From Halichoerus grypus (taxonomy: Eukaryota; Chordata; Mammalia; Carnivora; Phocidae), in assembly GCF_964656455.1 (NCBI RefSeq), contig NC_135718.1, positions 131,485,966 through 131,549,965 on the forward strand: DNA of 64,000 nt. The letters run 5' to 3'. This document shows, piece by piece, positions 1-12,284 of this stretch. The notes below the pieces were generated by a model. It saw only the letters and a program-made list of their open reading frames with translations, had not been told where the DNA came from and did not search any database. A program made the position numbers and the translations under genes. Within the stretch, counting starts at the first letter, position 1. Every line of letters begins with the position of its first letter.

Positions 1-544
1 CGGGAAGTTCTGTCTTCACTTTTTCCAAAGCATTTATGTGTCTAGGAAGGTGCCAGTGGGTCTCTAGGAATTGTTTCTTAACTGCCTTGGTGCCCTCCTT
101 TGGAAAACAAAGGCACATTATCCAAGTAGAACACTCAGCGGGGTGGCTCTGGGCACAGCCCTGCCGTGTTTGCTTTCCGCGGACATCTGGAGTGGGAGCC
201 GTGGTGACTGGGCGTATCTGACGGCCGCACATCTATCCCCCGGGACTTAGGGGAGCCATCACAGGGGTGCTGGATCAAATGAACATTTTAAAGCCTGCTA
301 ATGCACTCATCACAATGTATCCAACTTGTCTGATGGATCTGGTATCTGAGTTGAAGGTGGGGGCGGGGGGGGACCACTTGCCCTATTGCTGGGACTGAGG
401 GATTTCCTGGGATGTGGGACTAAAACCAGAACAGTACCCCACAAACTGGGATGGTGGCCGCCCTACTAAAGAGCATCCCCCTTTCCTACTGTCGATGCCA
501 ACAAGAGAAGACCGGATGGGAAGAGGGGAGACTGTACGACTCCT

Positions 545-915
545 TAACTCAGTGGCTGTCAAACGTTAGCCTGAATCGAAACCACCTGGAGGGCCCACTA
601 AAGTGGGTTCTTGTGTCTCATCGCCAGAGCTTCTGATTCAGTAGGTCTGGGTCAGACCCGAGAACTTGCATTTCTGACAAGTTCCCAGATGCTGCTCCTG
701 CTATGTATAAGACCTCGGCTCTAACACGCTGGGTTCTTAGCTACCCATTGGAATCATCTGCGGATTATATATGTATATTATATATAAGGAGTCTCTGACT
801 CCACCTCCTGGTGCTGGGTCTCACCCTGAGACCTTCTCACCCCCGGGTGTTCTGATGTAACTAGCTGCCGTGGGGATTTTTAAACCTCCCCAGGTGATCC
901 TAATGGGCGAGAAAG
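545..915. repeat. Two MER20-like hAT fossils side by side
   Basis: The first (about 545-715) begins AGTGGCTGTCAAACGTTAGC and runs to a segment reading TTCTGATTCAGTAGGTCTGG. The second (about 722-915) contains TTGGAATCATCTG and ends CTCCCCAGGTGATCCTAATG. These phrases are typical of MER20-type non-autonomous hAT-Charlie elements. Family assignment is from memory. Confidence 0.5.
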
Positions 916-1472
916 CCCTGCTACCCCTGCAGTGCTCTCACCTGAATCCGCTTCCTGGCATTTATTCATTTGACATTTAACACGCTATTTGTTCCGCAGC
1001 TACTGTGTGTGCTGCCCTGTGTCAGAGGCTGGATGGCTACCCACAAGGGGCTTCCTGTTTAAGGAAGCGCAGTACAAACTAGTCAAGCAAAAACGCTGCC
1101 CAATGAAAAGTCGTGGCCAGAGCCCTGGAGAAGAAGAGCGGGGAGCAGATGGAAGAGAGAACGAGGGGATGCGGGGGGACCTGTCTGGGACAGAGAAGTC
1201 GTGGGGGATGTCTCGAAGATGACGTTTCAGGTGAAATTTGAAAAATTAGGAACTGGCTATGCCAGGTGTGGGGCGAAAAGCACCCCAGGGCACAGAAACC
1301 GCTTGTGTGGAGGCCCCAGGTTGGAAAAGGGCTTGGCCTATTCCCGCTACTGTCGGACGGGAGCGTTTCTGGAGACACAGTGCCAGGGCGGGCCGGCTAG
1401 CCACTCTGAGCAGGGCCTCCCAGGCTCCGGGGACGAGCGAGGGTCGTAATCTAAGTGCAACGGCAAGCCACC

Positions 1473-1508
<36 letters not shown>

Positions 1509-2882
1509 GTAACATTATTATTTGTGTTTTTATATATCTTTAAATTATTTGGATGACTGTTCTGTGGAATAGAGGTTGGAAGCATTGGACTCAGGTCCTT
1601 CACCAAAGACACATGAGGGTGAGAGATTCAGGCACTGAGAAGTCACGAGAAGGTCTCCCTGGTGGGCAGCTGAGGCTCTGGAAGGGCTGCGTGGGGGACG
1701 CCGTGTGGGGCTGGAGCTATGTGGAGGGGGGGACTGTGAATGCCCATCACACGGAGTCGAGGTGGCTGGGCTTGCATCTCCTTTGTGCCCCGCATGGGCT
1801 GATTCACCAGGTATTAGGTTACGTACATTGGTTTCACACCTCTGTCTCTTCTCAGTGTGGACTGGGGCTGGAGGCCGTTCTGATGAGGGGCCAGCTTTAC
1901 AGTTCCCTGCTAGATGAGCTGGAGGGTCCAGGACTGCCAGCCAAGCAGGGAAGTTCAAAGCCAGGCACCGTGGCCCGGGGACTCAGGGGTCCCAGGTGCA
2001 CGGCCATCTGCAGTGGCCCTTGGCGTTGTGTGGGGACTTGTCATCTATTGCCCACATGGAGGGTTGCATGAAATGGTTCTGGCAGGTACCCAGAAACCTG
2101 AGGTGGGAGGGCAGCGACATGGCCAATCTGTGGAAAAGCCTGTCCTGAGTCAGTAGGTGCCCACGCCCCCAGGGCAAGAGAAGGCGACTATGCCCTGATG
2201 CGTACATATATGCTTCGTCACTCAAAAATAATTGCAGAATACATATGAGCTGAACGTAATGCTTATAACAAGTAAATCAATATGCCTCGGGTAGCCTTCC
2301 GTGGCCAAAACCTTAACCTTGTCCTAAGCTGCGTGCAAGGGAAGGAGAGAAGAGCAGGACGGGCTCAGAGGAGGGCAGGCCTGCCTTAGGTTTGCGGAGC
2401 ACGAGCTGAGATCAGATGCCCATGCTGCTGGTCCCCAGCACACTGCTTCCCTCGGGGAAAGCTCTGTAAGGAAGGACTTTGTGTCAGAGGGTGCAGTATG
2501 GGACACTTTGTCTGGGGCCTGAGGAAGACAGGACTGGGGTAAAATGTATGAAGATGGGTCTCAATGAGGTACTCAGTAAACATTTACTGATGCTGCTGGG
2601 CGAGGTGCTGGGAACGAGAGACCCTACCCCGGGCAAGGGAAAGAGATGGAGTAACTACTTGGGCACAAGGGCCATGTTTTATTCGTCTCGGTATTAGCAG
2701 TGCCTGTCACATAGCAGACACTCAACACACGGGACTGAAAGAAATGCATGAAGGGCTTCATGAGTCCACTGAAGCATCCCCTGGCTCTCAGTAAGCTCTG
2801 CATGCCTGTTTTGTAAGCATGTTGGAGTGTTGCTTTGACAGGAGGCTCTGCCTAGATCTCTGGGAAGAAAGGTGTCAGGTAG
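916..2882. other. GC-moderate intergenic stretch, no gene recognised
   Basis: Apart from the GA repeat, nothing recognisable. Open frames of up to 172 codons (1553-2071) show no known domain, no splice structure and no matching start context, so they are taken as chance. Confidence 0.5.
1473..1509. repeat. (GA)n microsatellite
   Basis: About 18 GA units with one GGGA interruption. It creates spurious open frames encoding alternating Glu/Arg on the plus strand and Ser/Leu on the minus strand. Confidence 0.95.
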
Positions 2883-3112
2883 AATAGGTGAGATGATTGG
2901 GGTGCCTGCGTGGCTCAGTGGCTAAGCGTCAGACCCTTGGTTTCAGCTCAGGTCATGATCTCTGGGCCATGAGCTCAAGCCCCGCGGTGGGCTCTATGCT
3001 CAGCGGGGCGTCTGCTTGAAGATTCTCTCCCTCTGCCCCTCCCCCTGTGTGCTGTCTCTCTCTCTCTCAAATAAATAAATAAATCTTTAAAAAAAAGAAT
3101 AAGTGAGATGAT
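2883..3112 (+). mobile_element. Can-SINE with 15-bp target duplications
   Basis: The SINE body (2898-3097) starts GGGTGCCTGCGTGGCTCAG, carries a B-box-like GAGCTCAAGCCCC and ends in CT-rich sequence, AATAAATAAATAAATC and an A-run. It is flanked by AATAGGTGAGATGAT (2883-2897) and AATAAGTGAGATGAT (3098-3112), which differ at one base. Confidence 0.92.
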
Positions 3113-3360
3113 GAAGATTTGGGTAGAAAAAAAAAAGAGAGGTGAGGATAAAGGAAATAGAATGAGGAAAAAGAAAAAAAAATGCAGAAACTCAGGGTGG
3201 AGAAAAACTAGAGAAGAAATGTAATCAGAGCACACTCCATGTCCTGGGGTCAACAATATTTCAGGGTCATAAAAACCTAACAGAATGGCAGATGGCAGAG
3301 AGAATCTGGGAACGCTTAAGTGTGTGAAAGACTCATCTACCACTGCAGGAAATAAATAGT

Positions 3361-4210
3361 GTCTAAGTATGGAGGTTCCTCAAAAAATTAAAAATAGAAT
3401 TACCGTATGATCCAGTAATCACACTACTGGGTATTTACCCAAAGAAAACACTAATTCAAAAGGATACATGCATCCCTATGTTTATTGCAGCATTACTGAC
3501 AATAGCCAAACTGTGGAAGCAGCCCAAGTGTCCACTGATAGATGAATGGATAAAGAAGATGTGACATATATATACAATAAAGTATTATTCAGCCATAAAA
3601 AAGAATGAAATCCTGCCATTTGCAACAACATGGATGGAGCTAGAGAGTCTAATGCTAAGCAAAATAAGCCAGTCAGAGAAAGACACTCATATGTGGAATT
3701 CAAGAAACAAAACAAATGAACAAAGGGGAAAAGAAAAAAAGAGAGACAAACCAAAACCAAAAACCAAACCCCCACCCAAAAAACCAGGCTGTTAAATATA
3801 GAGAACAAACAGATGTTTATCAGAGGGGAGGAGGGTGGGGGGATGGGTGAAATAGGTGATGGGGACTAAGAATACACTTATCTTTTTTTTTTTTTTTTTT
3901 TTAAGATTTTATTTATTTATTTGACAGAGAGAGAGATAGCGAGAGCAGGAACACAAGCAGGGGGAGTGGGAGAGGGAGAAGCAGGCCTCCTGCCGAGCAG
4001 GGAGCCCGATGTGGGACTCGATCCCAGGACCCTGGGATCATGACCTGAGCCGAAGGCAGCCGCTTAACGACTGAGCCACCCAGGCACCCAAGAATACACT
4101 TATCTTGATGAGCACTGAGAAATATATGGAATTGCCGAATCACTGTATTTTGCACCTGAAATGAATATAACACTGTATGTTAACACATTGGGATTAAAAT
4201 TTTTAAAAGT
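3361..4210 (+). mobile_element. LINE-1 3' fragment (ORF2 end and 3' UTR), split by a SINE
   Basis: Sequence such as GGAGGTTCCTCAAAAAATTA, ACTACTGGGTATTTACCCAA and GGATGGAGCTAGAGAGTCT is typical of the C-terminal end of L1 ORF2. It is followed by a 3' UTR ending in TGTTAACACATTGGGATTAA. The frame carries stops, so it is dead. A Can-SINE interrupts it at 3884-4089. Confidence 0.88.
3884..4089 (-). mobile_element. Can-SINE inserted in L1, perfect 16-bp duplication
   Basis: An inverted SINE: T-run, ATTTATTTATTTGACAGAGA, a purine-rich body, CATGACCTGAGCCGAAGGCA and GAGCCACCCAGGCACCC. AAGAATACACTTATCT is present at both 3868-3883 and 4090-4105. Nesting shows it is younger than the L1 fragment. Confidence 0.94.
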
Positions 4211-4984
4211 AGATGTCTAAAACTGAAAAACCTACACAAAGCAGTAGACATTTATTTTTCAAATATGTGAAGGACCAAGAGTTCAAAGTGGTTGCCTTTG
4301 GGGAAAAGGACAGGAGATGTTCCAAAGACTTCCTCCAGCCCTAGGTTAGTCTACCGGCCCTAATACTCTCCTCTGCTCAGACCCAAGCAGCAACTGGAGC
4401 TGAGTCCCCTGGCAACCAAGCCCTGTTACTGAAACAGAAGAGGAAAGACCAGGGCTATAAAATGGAGAAAAAGGCAGGCCTTTGAATAGGAAGGGATCGT
4501 AAGGCACCCCAGGCAGCTGCAAGGCTAACTTCCAAAGTCGAGATCTGCTAAAATGATATTTGATTTTCTGGGTTGAATGGAAAACTTAAAGTAAAAAAAT
4601 ATCTTCCTTGGGTAACAGCTGAAATAATGGAGGAAACCATGGGAGGTAGGAGGGGTCAGGGTAGGATCAAAGCTAATCTTCGGGTTGCTCCTTTCTCAGA
4701 TGGCCCAGTTTGCCCCAGACTAATTGGGCCTCACGCAGCTTGAAGACAAGGGGAGGAGGCCCTTAATAGACAGAAGCACAAAATAGAGGCAGAGAACAGA
4801 ATGTCAGGGCTGGAACCAATCTCAGCGACCATCTTCGCATGGAATGGAGGGCGGGAAAATTCAGTATGTTTGATCAATCTCCAAGGACACAGAAGCAGAC
4901 GGGGCAAAGCTGTCAGCTGACGTTGGGTGTTCTGACTCTTGTCTAGTTCTCTTTTCCTTTCCACACCACTGCAGAGAGAGCAAG

Positions 4985-5112
4985 ATAAGCAGAACAACAA
5001 TCTGGAGACTTGGGTTCGAGGTGCGGATCCAATGACAACCAATTGCCAAAACTTGGGAAAGTCGCTTAACATTAAGCCTGAATTTTCTCATTTGTAGACT
5101 AGATGACATTTT
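4985..5112 (-). repeat. MIR-like fossil
   Basis: The phrases AATCTGGAGACTTGGGTTCG and GGGAAAGTCGCTTAACATTA and the ending TCATTTGTAGACTAGATGA follow the MIR core pattern. It is diverged, with no target duplication. Confidence 0.45.
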
Positions 5113-5114
5113 AT

Positions 5115-5880
5115 GAGGTTCTAGTTTCACTCTCAGGCCAAGGTCCTAGGTTGGAGAGAGATATTTCATACTCATGTCAAGCTGGAAGATCTACTTCCAT
5201 ATCTAGCGGGCCTCTACGCATAGAGGCCCAGATCCCACAACTAGAGAGACAGATCCTATGCCTGAGAAACAAGAATTCACATCAGGAGAAACTTTCCATG
5301 CCTAGAAAGTCAGATTTCATACTGGAAGGGTCAAGTTTTATGTCTACAAGGTCAGGTTTTGTTTGGAGGACCAGATCATATACATGAAAAGGCAGAATTC
5401 ACACATAGGAAGGCTAAACCAATGCCAGAAAGTTCAGATTTCACACACAGTGTTCAGGTTCCATGCATGTGGAACCTCCCTCTATAACTCATATACCAAC
5501 TTCCATGTCTGGAGTTCCAGGCTCCATACTTTTTAGGTCATTTTTCATGATGAGACATTGATTTCCACACAAAGAGTGCCAGGTTCCAAGCTTCTAGTTT
5601 AAGATTTTGCATATGGAGTACCAAGTGTCCTGCCAATAGGGCAAGGTTTAATTTTCTTGCGAAGCAAATTTCTATTCTTGAAATCCCACGTGTCATACCT
5701 AAAGTGACATAGCCCGCATTTGTAAGGACATGTTCCAGACTTGGAGATTCAGATTCTATCCATGGGGTGCCAGTCTCCATGTTTGTAGGGCTATGTTCAA
5801 TTCTTGCAGATGGAGATTCCATACATGGATCACCAGTTGCCAGCTTTGGAGAACAGGTTCCATGTCTTGGACTTTTAAGA
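5115..5880. repeat. Degenerate 21-bp-period tandem repeat (about 36 units)
   Basis: Aligned units share a pattern close to CAGRTTCCATRCCTGGARGRY. Examples are CAGATCCTATGCCTGAGAAA near 5240, CAGATTTCATACTGGAAGGG near 5311, CAGGTTCCATGCATGTGGAA near 5454, CAGATTCTATCCATGGGGTG near 5750 and CAGGTTCCATGTCTTGGACT near 5855. Most spacings are 21 bp, with some at 19-20. Because 21 is divisible by three, long open frames with a heptad-like peptide repeat appear on both strands (5103-5387 plus, 5538-5894 minus). I read it as an old minisatellite, not a gene. It matches no named element I know. Confidence 0.75.
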
Positions 5881-6032
5881 TAATCAATTTCCAATTTTCT
5901 AACTTCTAAAAGTGCTGCTTCTTAAAATTAATCTGCCTTCCAGCGCATCTGAAGTCAAGGTGCCACACTGGCTTACCTTTTCTGCCTCCCTGTTTGTAAT
6001 TGCTATTTTCCATTTTATTGAAACAGAATGAG

Positions 6033-6066
6033 TGAATGAATAAATGAATGAATGACTGAATGAGTG
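6033..6066. repeat. (GAAT)n-like tetranucleotide repeat
   Basis: Imperfect GAATGAGTGAATGAATAAAT units. Confidence 0.7.
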
Positions 6067-6484
6067 GCTAGCACCCTTCCTGAACTGAATTTGGAGCATT
6101 GCACTGGGGTGAAATGAACTCCAGAGTGGTAGCAGCAATTCAACATATTGTACTTAGGGAAGCCTCCTTTATTCAAGACACAGTCATCCTACATTAGGGC
6201 TATGTGACTTTTTCCTCTCTTATCCATATTTGTGATGAGGGTGATAAGGGCATAGTGTAGAAACAAGATATTTGGGGATGTCCTGAATTCAGATATGTTA
6301 TAGAATGAAGTGGCAGGAAGGACGGCAAGTTTTGTTTAATGATCTTGCCTTTTCCATCTGGTTATTTTCAAAGAATGCATTACTACTATGGGAGAGTTCT
6401 GTGAGAGCAAAGCAGAGAGGATCAAACTATTGAATTTAGCAGAGCCTTTTCATCCAGGTGACAAACTCATGGCAAGCCAATCCA

Positions 6485-6530
6485 CCCTTCCTCCCTCCCT
6501 CCCTACCTCCCTCCCTCCCTGCCTCCCATC
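6485..6530. repeat. (CCTC/CCCT)n simple repeat
   Basis: A pure pyrimidine tract of CTCC units, with a few interruptions, on the plus strand. It yields Pro/Ser-rich spurious frames. Confidence 0.9.
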
Positions 6531-9040
6531 CTCTCTTCCTTCCTCCTGTCTTCCTATGCATCTTAGAATTAAGAAATCAGCATGTATTAAGAGTATGTTG
6601 GAGAACAGCAGTATGCTGCAAAATGTCACCTGCGTTCGCCCACATCTTAGTTGAGTACTTTGCATTATTTCCAAGAGGAGAAGATGAGAAGCCCCACATT
6701 CACTTCCCACGTGTCAACATTAAATCTTCAAGTTGGGAAAGCACCTTGAAAGTAAGTAGAGGCACTCTACATTTCCTTAAGCACTCATTGAGACTTGTGG
6801 AAAACACATTTTTATTTATTTTGGCCAAAAGATTACTGATATCATAGACCCATATTCAGTTTTCACTTGTTTGCAATCTCCTGCTATTCCTTATCAACCA
6901 CTGCTCCGATGGGCCAGTCATCTGTATTATGTAGGAATTGGATTTAGATGAACCTGATGGAGATATATTGTGAATTCAACTGTAAATAATGCACTTAAAA
7001 TAAGAATTAGTATGTCTTTTGTAAGCACCACGCTTATCAGTGGCTCAAAACCTTCTTTTCCTTTTGCTGTTTATTTCCATGAGGTAGATTAACCTGCACT
7101 CTTAAAAGCAGAATGTTTACTTACGTAGAAAAAAATGTTCCTAAAATGCATCTAGCGTGTAATGACCTGAGCACTTTAGAAAACCAGCTTCATTAAATTT
7201 ATTTTGGAAGGACATAAATTAAAATGTTTGAAGACCATTAGGATATGAGGTCGTTTGCATAATCTCAAGGAGAGAGAGATAGGAAATCAAGCTTGGAGTG
7301 TGGGCAGCCAGAACTTATCTTGCAGCTGCTGTCCCCGCCACTGGACAGGCCGAACGGTGGGCAGGGACACTCTGCCAAACCCCTGCGTCTACTTGGTCTG
7401 GAGGCTGGATGTCTCTGCCACCCCTGTACTCTCTCCTGAATGAATCCCGCTCATGGCCCCATCTTCATGACATTGTCTTCCACACTGAAGTCACACGCAG
7501 GAGCACCAATGGGAGGAGCCTGTGACCCGTGCCTGCACCCTAGCCTTAAGAGAAGCTGGGAAAATTCGGCTTCTATTTTCAAAACACAGACCCACTACAT
7601 GGGAGAGTTCCCAAAGATAGAGTTCCCAAAGCATCTAGATGGCTAAAAGGAATGATAAATGTTACCACGCGAAGTATGTAATAGTGACATGATTTTAAAT
7701 ACAAATATTTAAATCAGCACATGATTGAGAATTGCAATATACTGTTCATTTTACTACAATACTTTATTGTAACAATGTCCTGCTCTTCCTCATTCCACAA
7801 ATGGTGCATGCTTCTTAATTTACTTTAAATTAATTGCATTAAAGGGAATAATTAGTCAACAAAGAAATCTTTTAAAAAAGACATGCTTTATAGTGTTTGG
7901 TCTGGGGTGTGCATATTAAAATACACATTGAAATTCAAGGCTTGAAATTTTATTCTCCCATTCTACATTTGAGAAACTTGTCAACTTTTACAGAATTAAA
8001 AAAAAAAATGAAGTTGACAGCAATCCCACTTTAAGTGTGGAAAGCCCCTGGGACAACGTGATAAACCTGGCCGGTGTCACAAGCCACCGGTCAGGAAACA
8101 CTGCTTTCCTCTTCTCTGGGTGATACTTGAATCCCAACCTCCCATCGCTTACTGAATCGGCTTGTGACATAATCACAGCCCGAGTAGCGAGAGCTAATCC
8201 CAGACCCACCCTGCCGCCTGAGACCCAGCTAACTGGCGGCCCTTCCACCCCATCTTCACTTGCTTGATGTTGAAATCATATTACATGCTTGAACTGATCA
8301 ACGAATAGATGGCCAGGGCCATGTTGAGTGGCTGCCTTCCAACTCTCCCCCAAAAATCAACATGAAATGACCCGAACCCAGAAACCAGAGCCCTCTCCAG
8401 ATAAAGAAATCTACAGTGGACTAGAGTGCCCCCCACAGCCTGGAATTGGAACCCTAGAGCCTGTGCTGCAGGGTCAAGTGCAAGCAGTCTCTGGTAGAAC
8501 CTTACAATAGCCTATCCCATCTGGCTTTTCATTTACTGGGAATGAAGACTCTTTACACCCACAACGTGTTATTTGCTGAAAAGTGCTTATAAATAGCAGC
8601 CTGTAACCTTTTATCATATTTGTTCATTTAGAAACAAGACGGTTGGGACCTTATCTTTACTTAATGCATATGGTATTCCGGTTGTAACCAGCGACCTTTT
8701 AGTTAAAAGAAAGTGACTGCAGCTTTTACTTTCAACCAACCCATAAAATGGAGATGAGGAAACAGATTAAATATTAAAACAGGGACCTAATCCCTTAGCA
8801 GCCCAGTCGGAGTGAGAACGGAGGCTTTCACTATTGAATAGACACCTCTTGGAGGTCATGAAAGACACATGTCAGCAAGGGTCCTACCTTACCTACCACT
8901 TCTCCTTGAAAGGTCCCCAACCCAGAGTAGCCAGAGCCTGTGGTCGTGTAGATGGGGCCCAGAGAAACGTGCCCTGAGCCCGCCATTCAGAGCCCACCAC
9001 AGTGTGGCTCCAGGCTCTCCAAAGGCTTCCTGGCTATTCC
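6531..9040. other. AT-rich intergenic stretch, nothing recognised
   Basis: No SINE, L1 or coding signal that I can name. Short open frames lack conserved features. Confidence 0.5.
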
Positions 9041-9275
9041 AGTCTGTGTTATTCTCACCTTCTCTTTCAATTCCTACTTACCAGCCAGACCCATCATCCT
9101 GCCACTTCATCATATTGTGCATTCTGCTCTAGATGGCTTCACGTGTGTAAGTCTTCCCTCTCTTTAAGAGAAATGTATTGTTGCTCTATTATGCTGATTA
9201 TTGTCTTATTAAATTATTGTCCTATTATGCACTGGTAATGGGTGGGCACTTGTTAAAAAGAAAAACCACAGGCCC

Positions 9276-9415
9276 TGGGGCTCTACCAATTGTCTCAGTT
9301 GGTAGAGCATGCGACTCTAGATCTTGGGGTCGTGAGTTCAAGCCCCACGTTGGATGTGAAGATTACTAAAAAAATAAATAAATAAATAAATAAATTTAAA
9401 AAACAACAACAACAA
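9276..9415 (+). mobile_element. Short tRNA-derived SINE with A-rich tail
   Basis: A tRNA-like head with TCAGTTGGTAGAGCATGCGA (A-box region) and GAGTTCAAGCCCC (B box) is followed by a short AATAAATAAATAA tail and no CT-rich body. A 9-bp duplication CACAGGCCC flanks it (9267-9275 and 9416-9424). It looks like an older SINE subfamily than the CT-rich ones. Confidence 0.82.
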
Positions 9416-9529
9416 CACAGGCCCAAAATGGTGTCACTTAAGACAAATTTCAACCCCTGCCCCCTTGAAATGTAGTCTTAAGCGGGTCAGTCAGTAATTG
9501 TCTGATTAGCATGAATAGGTCCTGCATGA

Positions 9530-9965
9530 TCTGGTCTCTGTCTACCTTTCAAATTTCATCTTCTGCAGGTCCGACCACGATGCAGCAGTCATTGACTCGC
9601 TCATGGTGAGCTTCTCCAACCTCATCTGAGGCATACTGCTGCTCCTCCTTGGGATAGATTCGTACTTATCCTTCAAGTTACAGTTTATGTGGCCTCTTCA
9701 GGGAAAATGTCCATAAGAACATCTCAGTTTTCATTTCCTACCCTTCCTCTGGGGTCGCATCGTCCTAAGCTTCCCTCTTCACAGCACTTACCACTCTGGG
9801 CTATAAATATCCATTTGGCCACCTGCCTCCCTCACTGGACTGGGAGCTTCTAGAGGCAGAACCAATGGGTTTTATCTATTTATCCTTCTCAAGCCTCGGA
9901 CAGTGCCTGGGATGCACAATGGGAACTCAGTTATTATTTGTTGGCTGGCAGATTGAATGAATGAT
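9530..9965 (+). repeat. L2-like fossil
   Basis: Phrases such as CCTCCCTCACTGGACTGGGA, CAGTGCCTGGGATGCACAAT and TTGTTGGCTGGCAGATTGAA resemble the L2 3' end. It is strongly diverged. Confidence 0.5.
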
Positions 9966-10359
9966 GTATGAGATTTCTGAATCGAGCCCGAGGCAGGCAA
10001 TTTGGGGGTCTTTATAACACCTGGGCCCAAATGAGAGCAAGAGGAAAGTCTGGGGGGGTTGCACTGCATTCCCCTGTGGCCCAGGGAGACAGGGTTCCCA
10101 GCCTGACTGGCCAGTGTGTGCGGCAGGCCTCTTTCTCGGAACAGCCAGTAAAAACCTGAGTGCGGACTTGCCCCGAGGCCTCCTGAGACTTTGGACATCC
10201 TGCTTTGGGGAGTTGATCTCAACACAGAATCTGTCAATGTTGCCTCCTCTTTAGGTCCTGCTACATAAAAAAAAAAATTCATGAAGTTACTTCTTCATGT
10301 TTTGCTTAACAGGACCCCATTGGGGAGCCAAATTCGAAAGGTTACAAAGATACGGGGCA

Positions 10360-10460
10360 GTTGGCTCCTTTAGCACTTATTTGCTGGATGACCCTGGGCA
10401 AGTCACCTAAACTCTCTGGGCTTCAATGTCCCCATGTACTTGCAGCTCCGGCTGCATAAC
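10360..10460 (+). repeat. MIR fragment
   Basis: GCTGGATGACCCTGGGCAAG followed by CACCTAAACTCTCTGGGCTT is the MIR core. Confidence 0.6.
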
Positions 10461-10623
10461 AGCAGAGCCTTAAGGCCATGCTTTCCATCCCCTCTGTTAT
10501 TTCTGGAGTCTGGAAGAAATCTCTCCCATATGTTCATGTTCTGCGGACAAGTTATTTGGGGAGGATCCCTGGCCACCGTCACTGCTGTCAGGCCTGACGT
10601 CTGATTTAAAAAGCAAAAAGTTT

Positions 10624-10830
10624 GGGGGCGCCTGGGTGGCTCAGTCAGTGAAGTGTCTGCCTTTGGCTCGGGTCATAATCTCGGGGTCCTGGGATGGAGT
10701 CCTGCATTGGGATCCCTGCTCGAGTGGGGAATCTTCTTCTCCCTCTCCCTCTGCCCCTTCCCCCCACCCCCGTTCGTCCTCTCTCTCTCAAATAAATAAA
10801 CAAAATCTTAAAAAAATAAAAATTAAAAAC
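10624..10830 (+). mobile_element. Can-SINE
   Basis: Starts GGGGGCGCCTGGGTGGCTCA, passes GGGTCCTGGGATGGAGTCCT and a CT-rich segment, and ends in AATAAATAAACAAAATCTTA plus A-rich tail. A target duplication is not clear. Confidence 0.9.
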
Positions 10831-11509
10831 GAGAAGTCTGTATGAACTTTTTTTACTGACAGAACTTTAGAGGAACCCTCTTATGATGCATTTTCAAGGG
10901 ACCAGACCTTTAGGTAGAAAACACGAAAACATGGACATAAAGAAGAAAGCTAAATCTATAAGCATAGCCCCAGGGAAAACCTCGTGAGGACATTGAACCA
11001 TGTTCAGAACGAGGCCAAAGTTGTTTCTGGCTTAAGGACAGCAGGTGGCAGCAAAATCAAGCTTTTTGGTAGCAGAAACTTCTGGAGCTTCAAATGGTTC
11101 TCAGAAGGAGGAGCAGCAGCTTTTAGTGAAAACCTCTCATCTAAAAATCTAAACTCAGCACAAGAACAAAAGCAAAATAGAGCGAGGAACTGCTGCAATC
11201 GGCCTTAGTCTCTTAGATCCGGACGTCATTCCCTGCCTGCCATCCACAGAGCCACATCTTGTCCCTCCAAGGAATTCTGGGAAGTCTATGGACCGTGGCC
11301 AGGAGAGGAACCCCGGGGTCTGTCTCACCTCGACTAGATATTCGACAGGATTCCTGTCCTGATGGTGCCCTTGTCACATGTCGAAGCTGGTTCACCAGGA
11401 AACAGACTCTGATCAGGTTTGGGCTCACTGGAGAGGTCAGCCTAAATTCAGAACTAATTTGTGCATGAAGGAAGGGTTTTTTTCAAAGGAAATTTTGTGG
11501 GAATAAAAA

Positions 11510-11865
11510 GAAATGAAGTACCGATACATGTTACAACATGGATAACCTCAAAAACATCATGCTGAGTGAAAAATACAGTCGTAGAAGACCACATAATGCA
11601 TGATACCATTTATAGGAAATGTCCAGAATAGGCAAATCTAGAGAGAAAAAATAGATGAGTGGTTGTCTTGGGCTGGGGAGGTGGTGTTTAGGGAATGACT
11701 GCTAATGAGGACAGGATTTCTTTTGGGGGTGATGAAAGTGTTCTGAAATTAAGTTATGGTGATGCTTGCATAAATCATCCTAAATATACGATCAAATTAT
11801 ACACTTTAAATGGATGAACTTTATGGGATGTAAATGATCTCAATAGAACTGCTTAAAAAAGAAGA
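11510..11865 (+). mobile_element. L1 3' end fragment
   Basis: ACAACATGGATAACCTCAAA, GCTGAGTGAAAAATACAGTC and AAATTATACACTTTAAATGG are typical of an old L1M-type ORF2 end and 3' UTR. It is inactive and truncated. Confidence 0.7.
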
Positions 11866-12284
11866 GAAAGGGGAAGTATACTTTGATCACTAATATATTT
11901 CAAGTGAAGATAAACCTCAACTCACTATCCAAGACCCCGAGAATGGAAAATTAGGTCAATGATAACATTGAGGAGGAGGCATCCCCTCTCCCTGGCTGCC
12001 TGAAGCACAAGACCAGAGTGAACAAGACACATGCCTACAATAGAAATGTGGACGACAACAGTGGGATGGAAACACTGTCCCTCCCACCACAACAGGTTTC
12101 ATGTTAGAGAATTTAAGGCATCGTCAGAAGTATTTCTAGAAATTGTGGAGTATTAGGATAAGATGTCAACATGTTAGCCAGCATTGTACTTTAAATTCAT
12201 GCAAGTTATTAACTGCTCAGGCATCCTACTAACTTTGGGGGGGGTGGGGAGGAACTGGGCTTAGAAGCCAGGCTGCTTTATTTC

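Noticed and set aside
1553..2071. 172-codon plus-strand frame
   Set aside because: No recognisable domain, no supporting splice or promoter features, and shadow frames of similar length on the other strand.
5538..5894. 118-codon minus-strand frame with repeated peptide
   Set aside because: Explained by the 21-bp tandem repeat, whose period is a multiple of three; listed as a repeat instead.
9285..9360. Possible tRNA gene (A and B box-like sequence)
   Set aside because: It is the head of a tRNA-derived SINE with an A-rich tail and target duplications, without an intact cloverleaf; the same holds for the other SINE heads.
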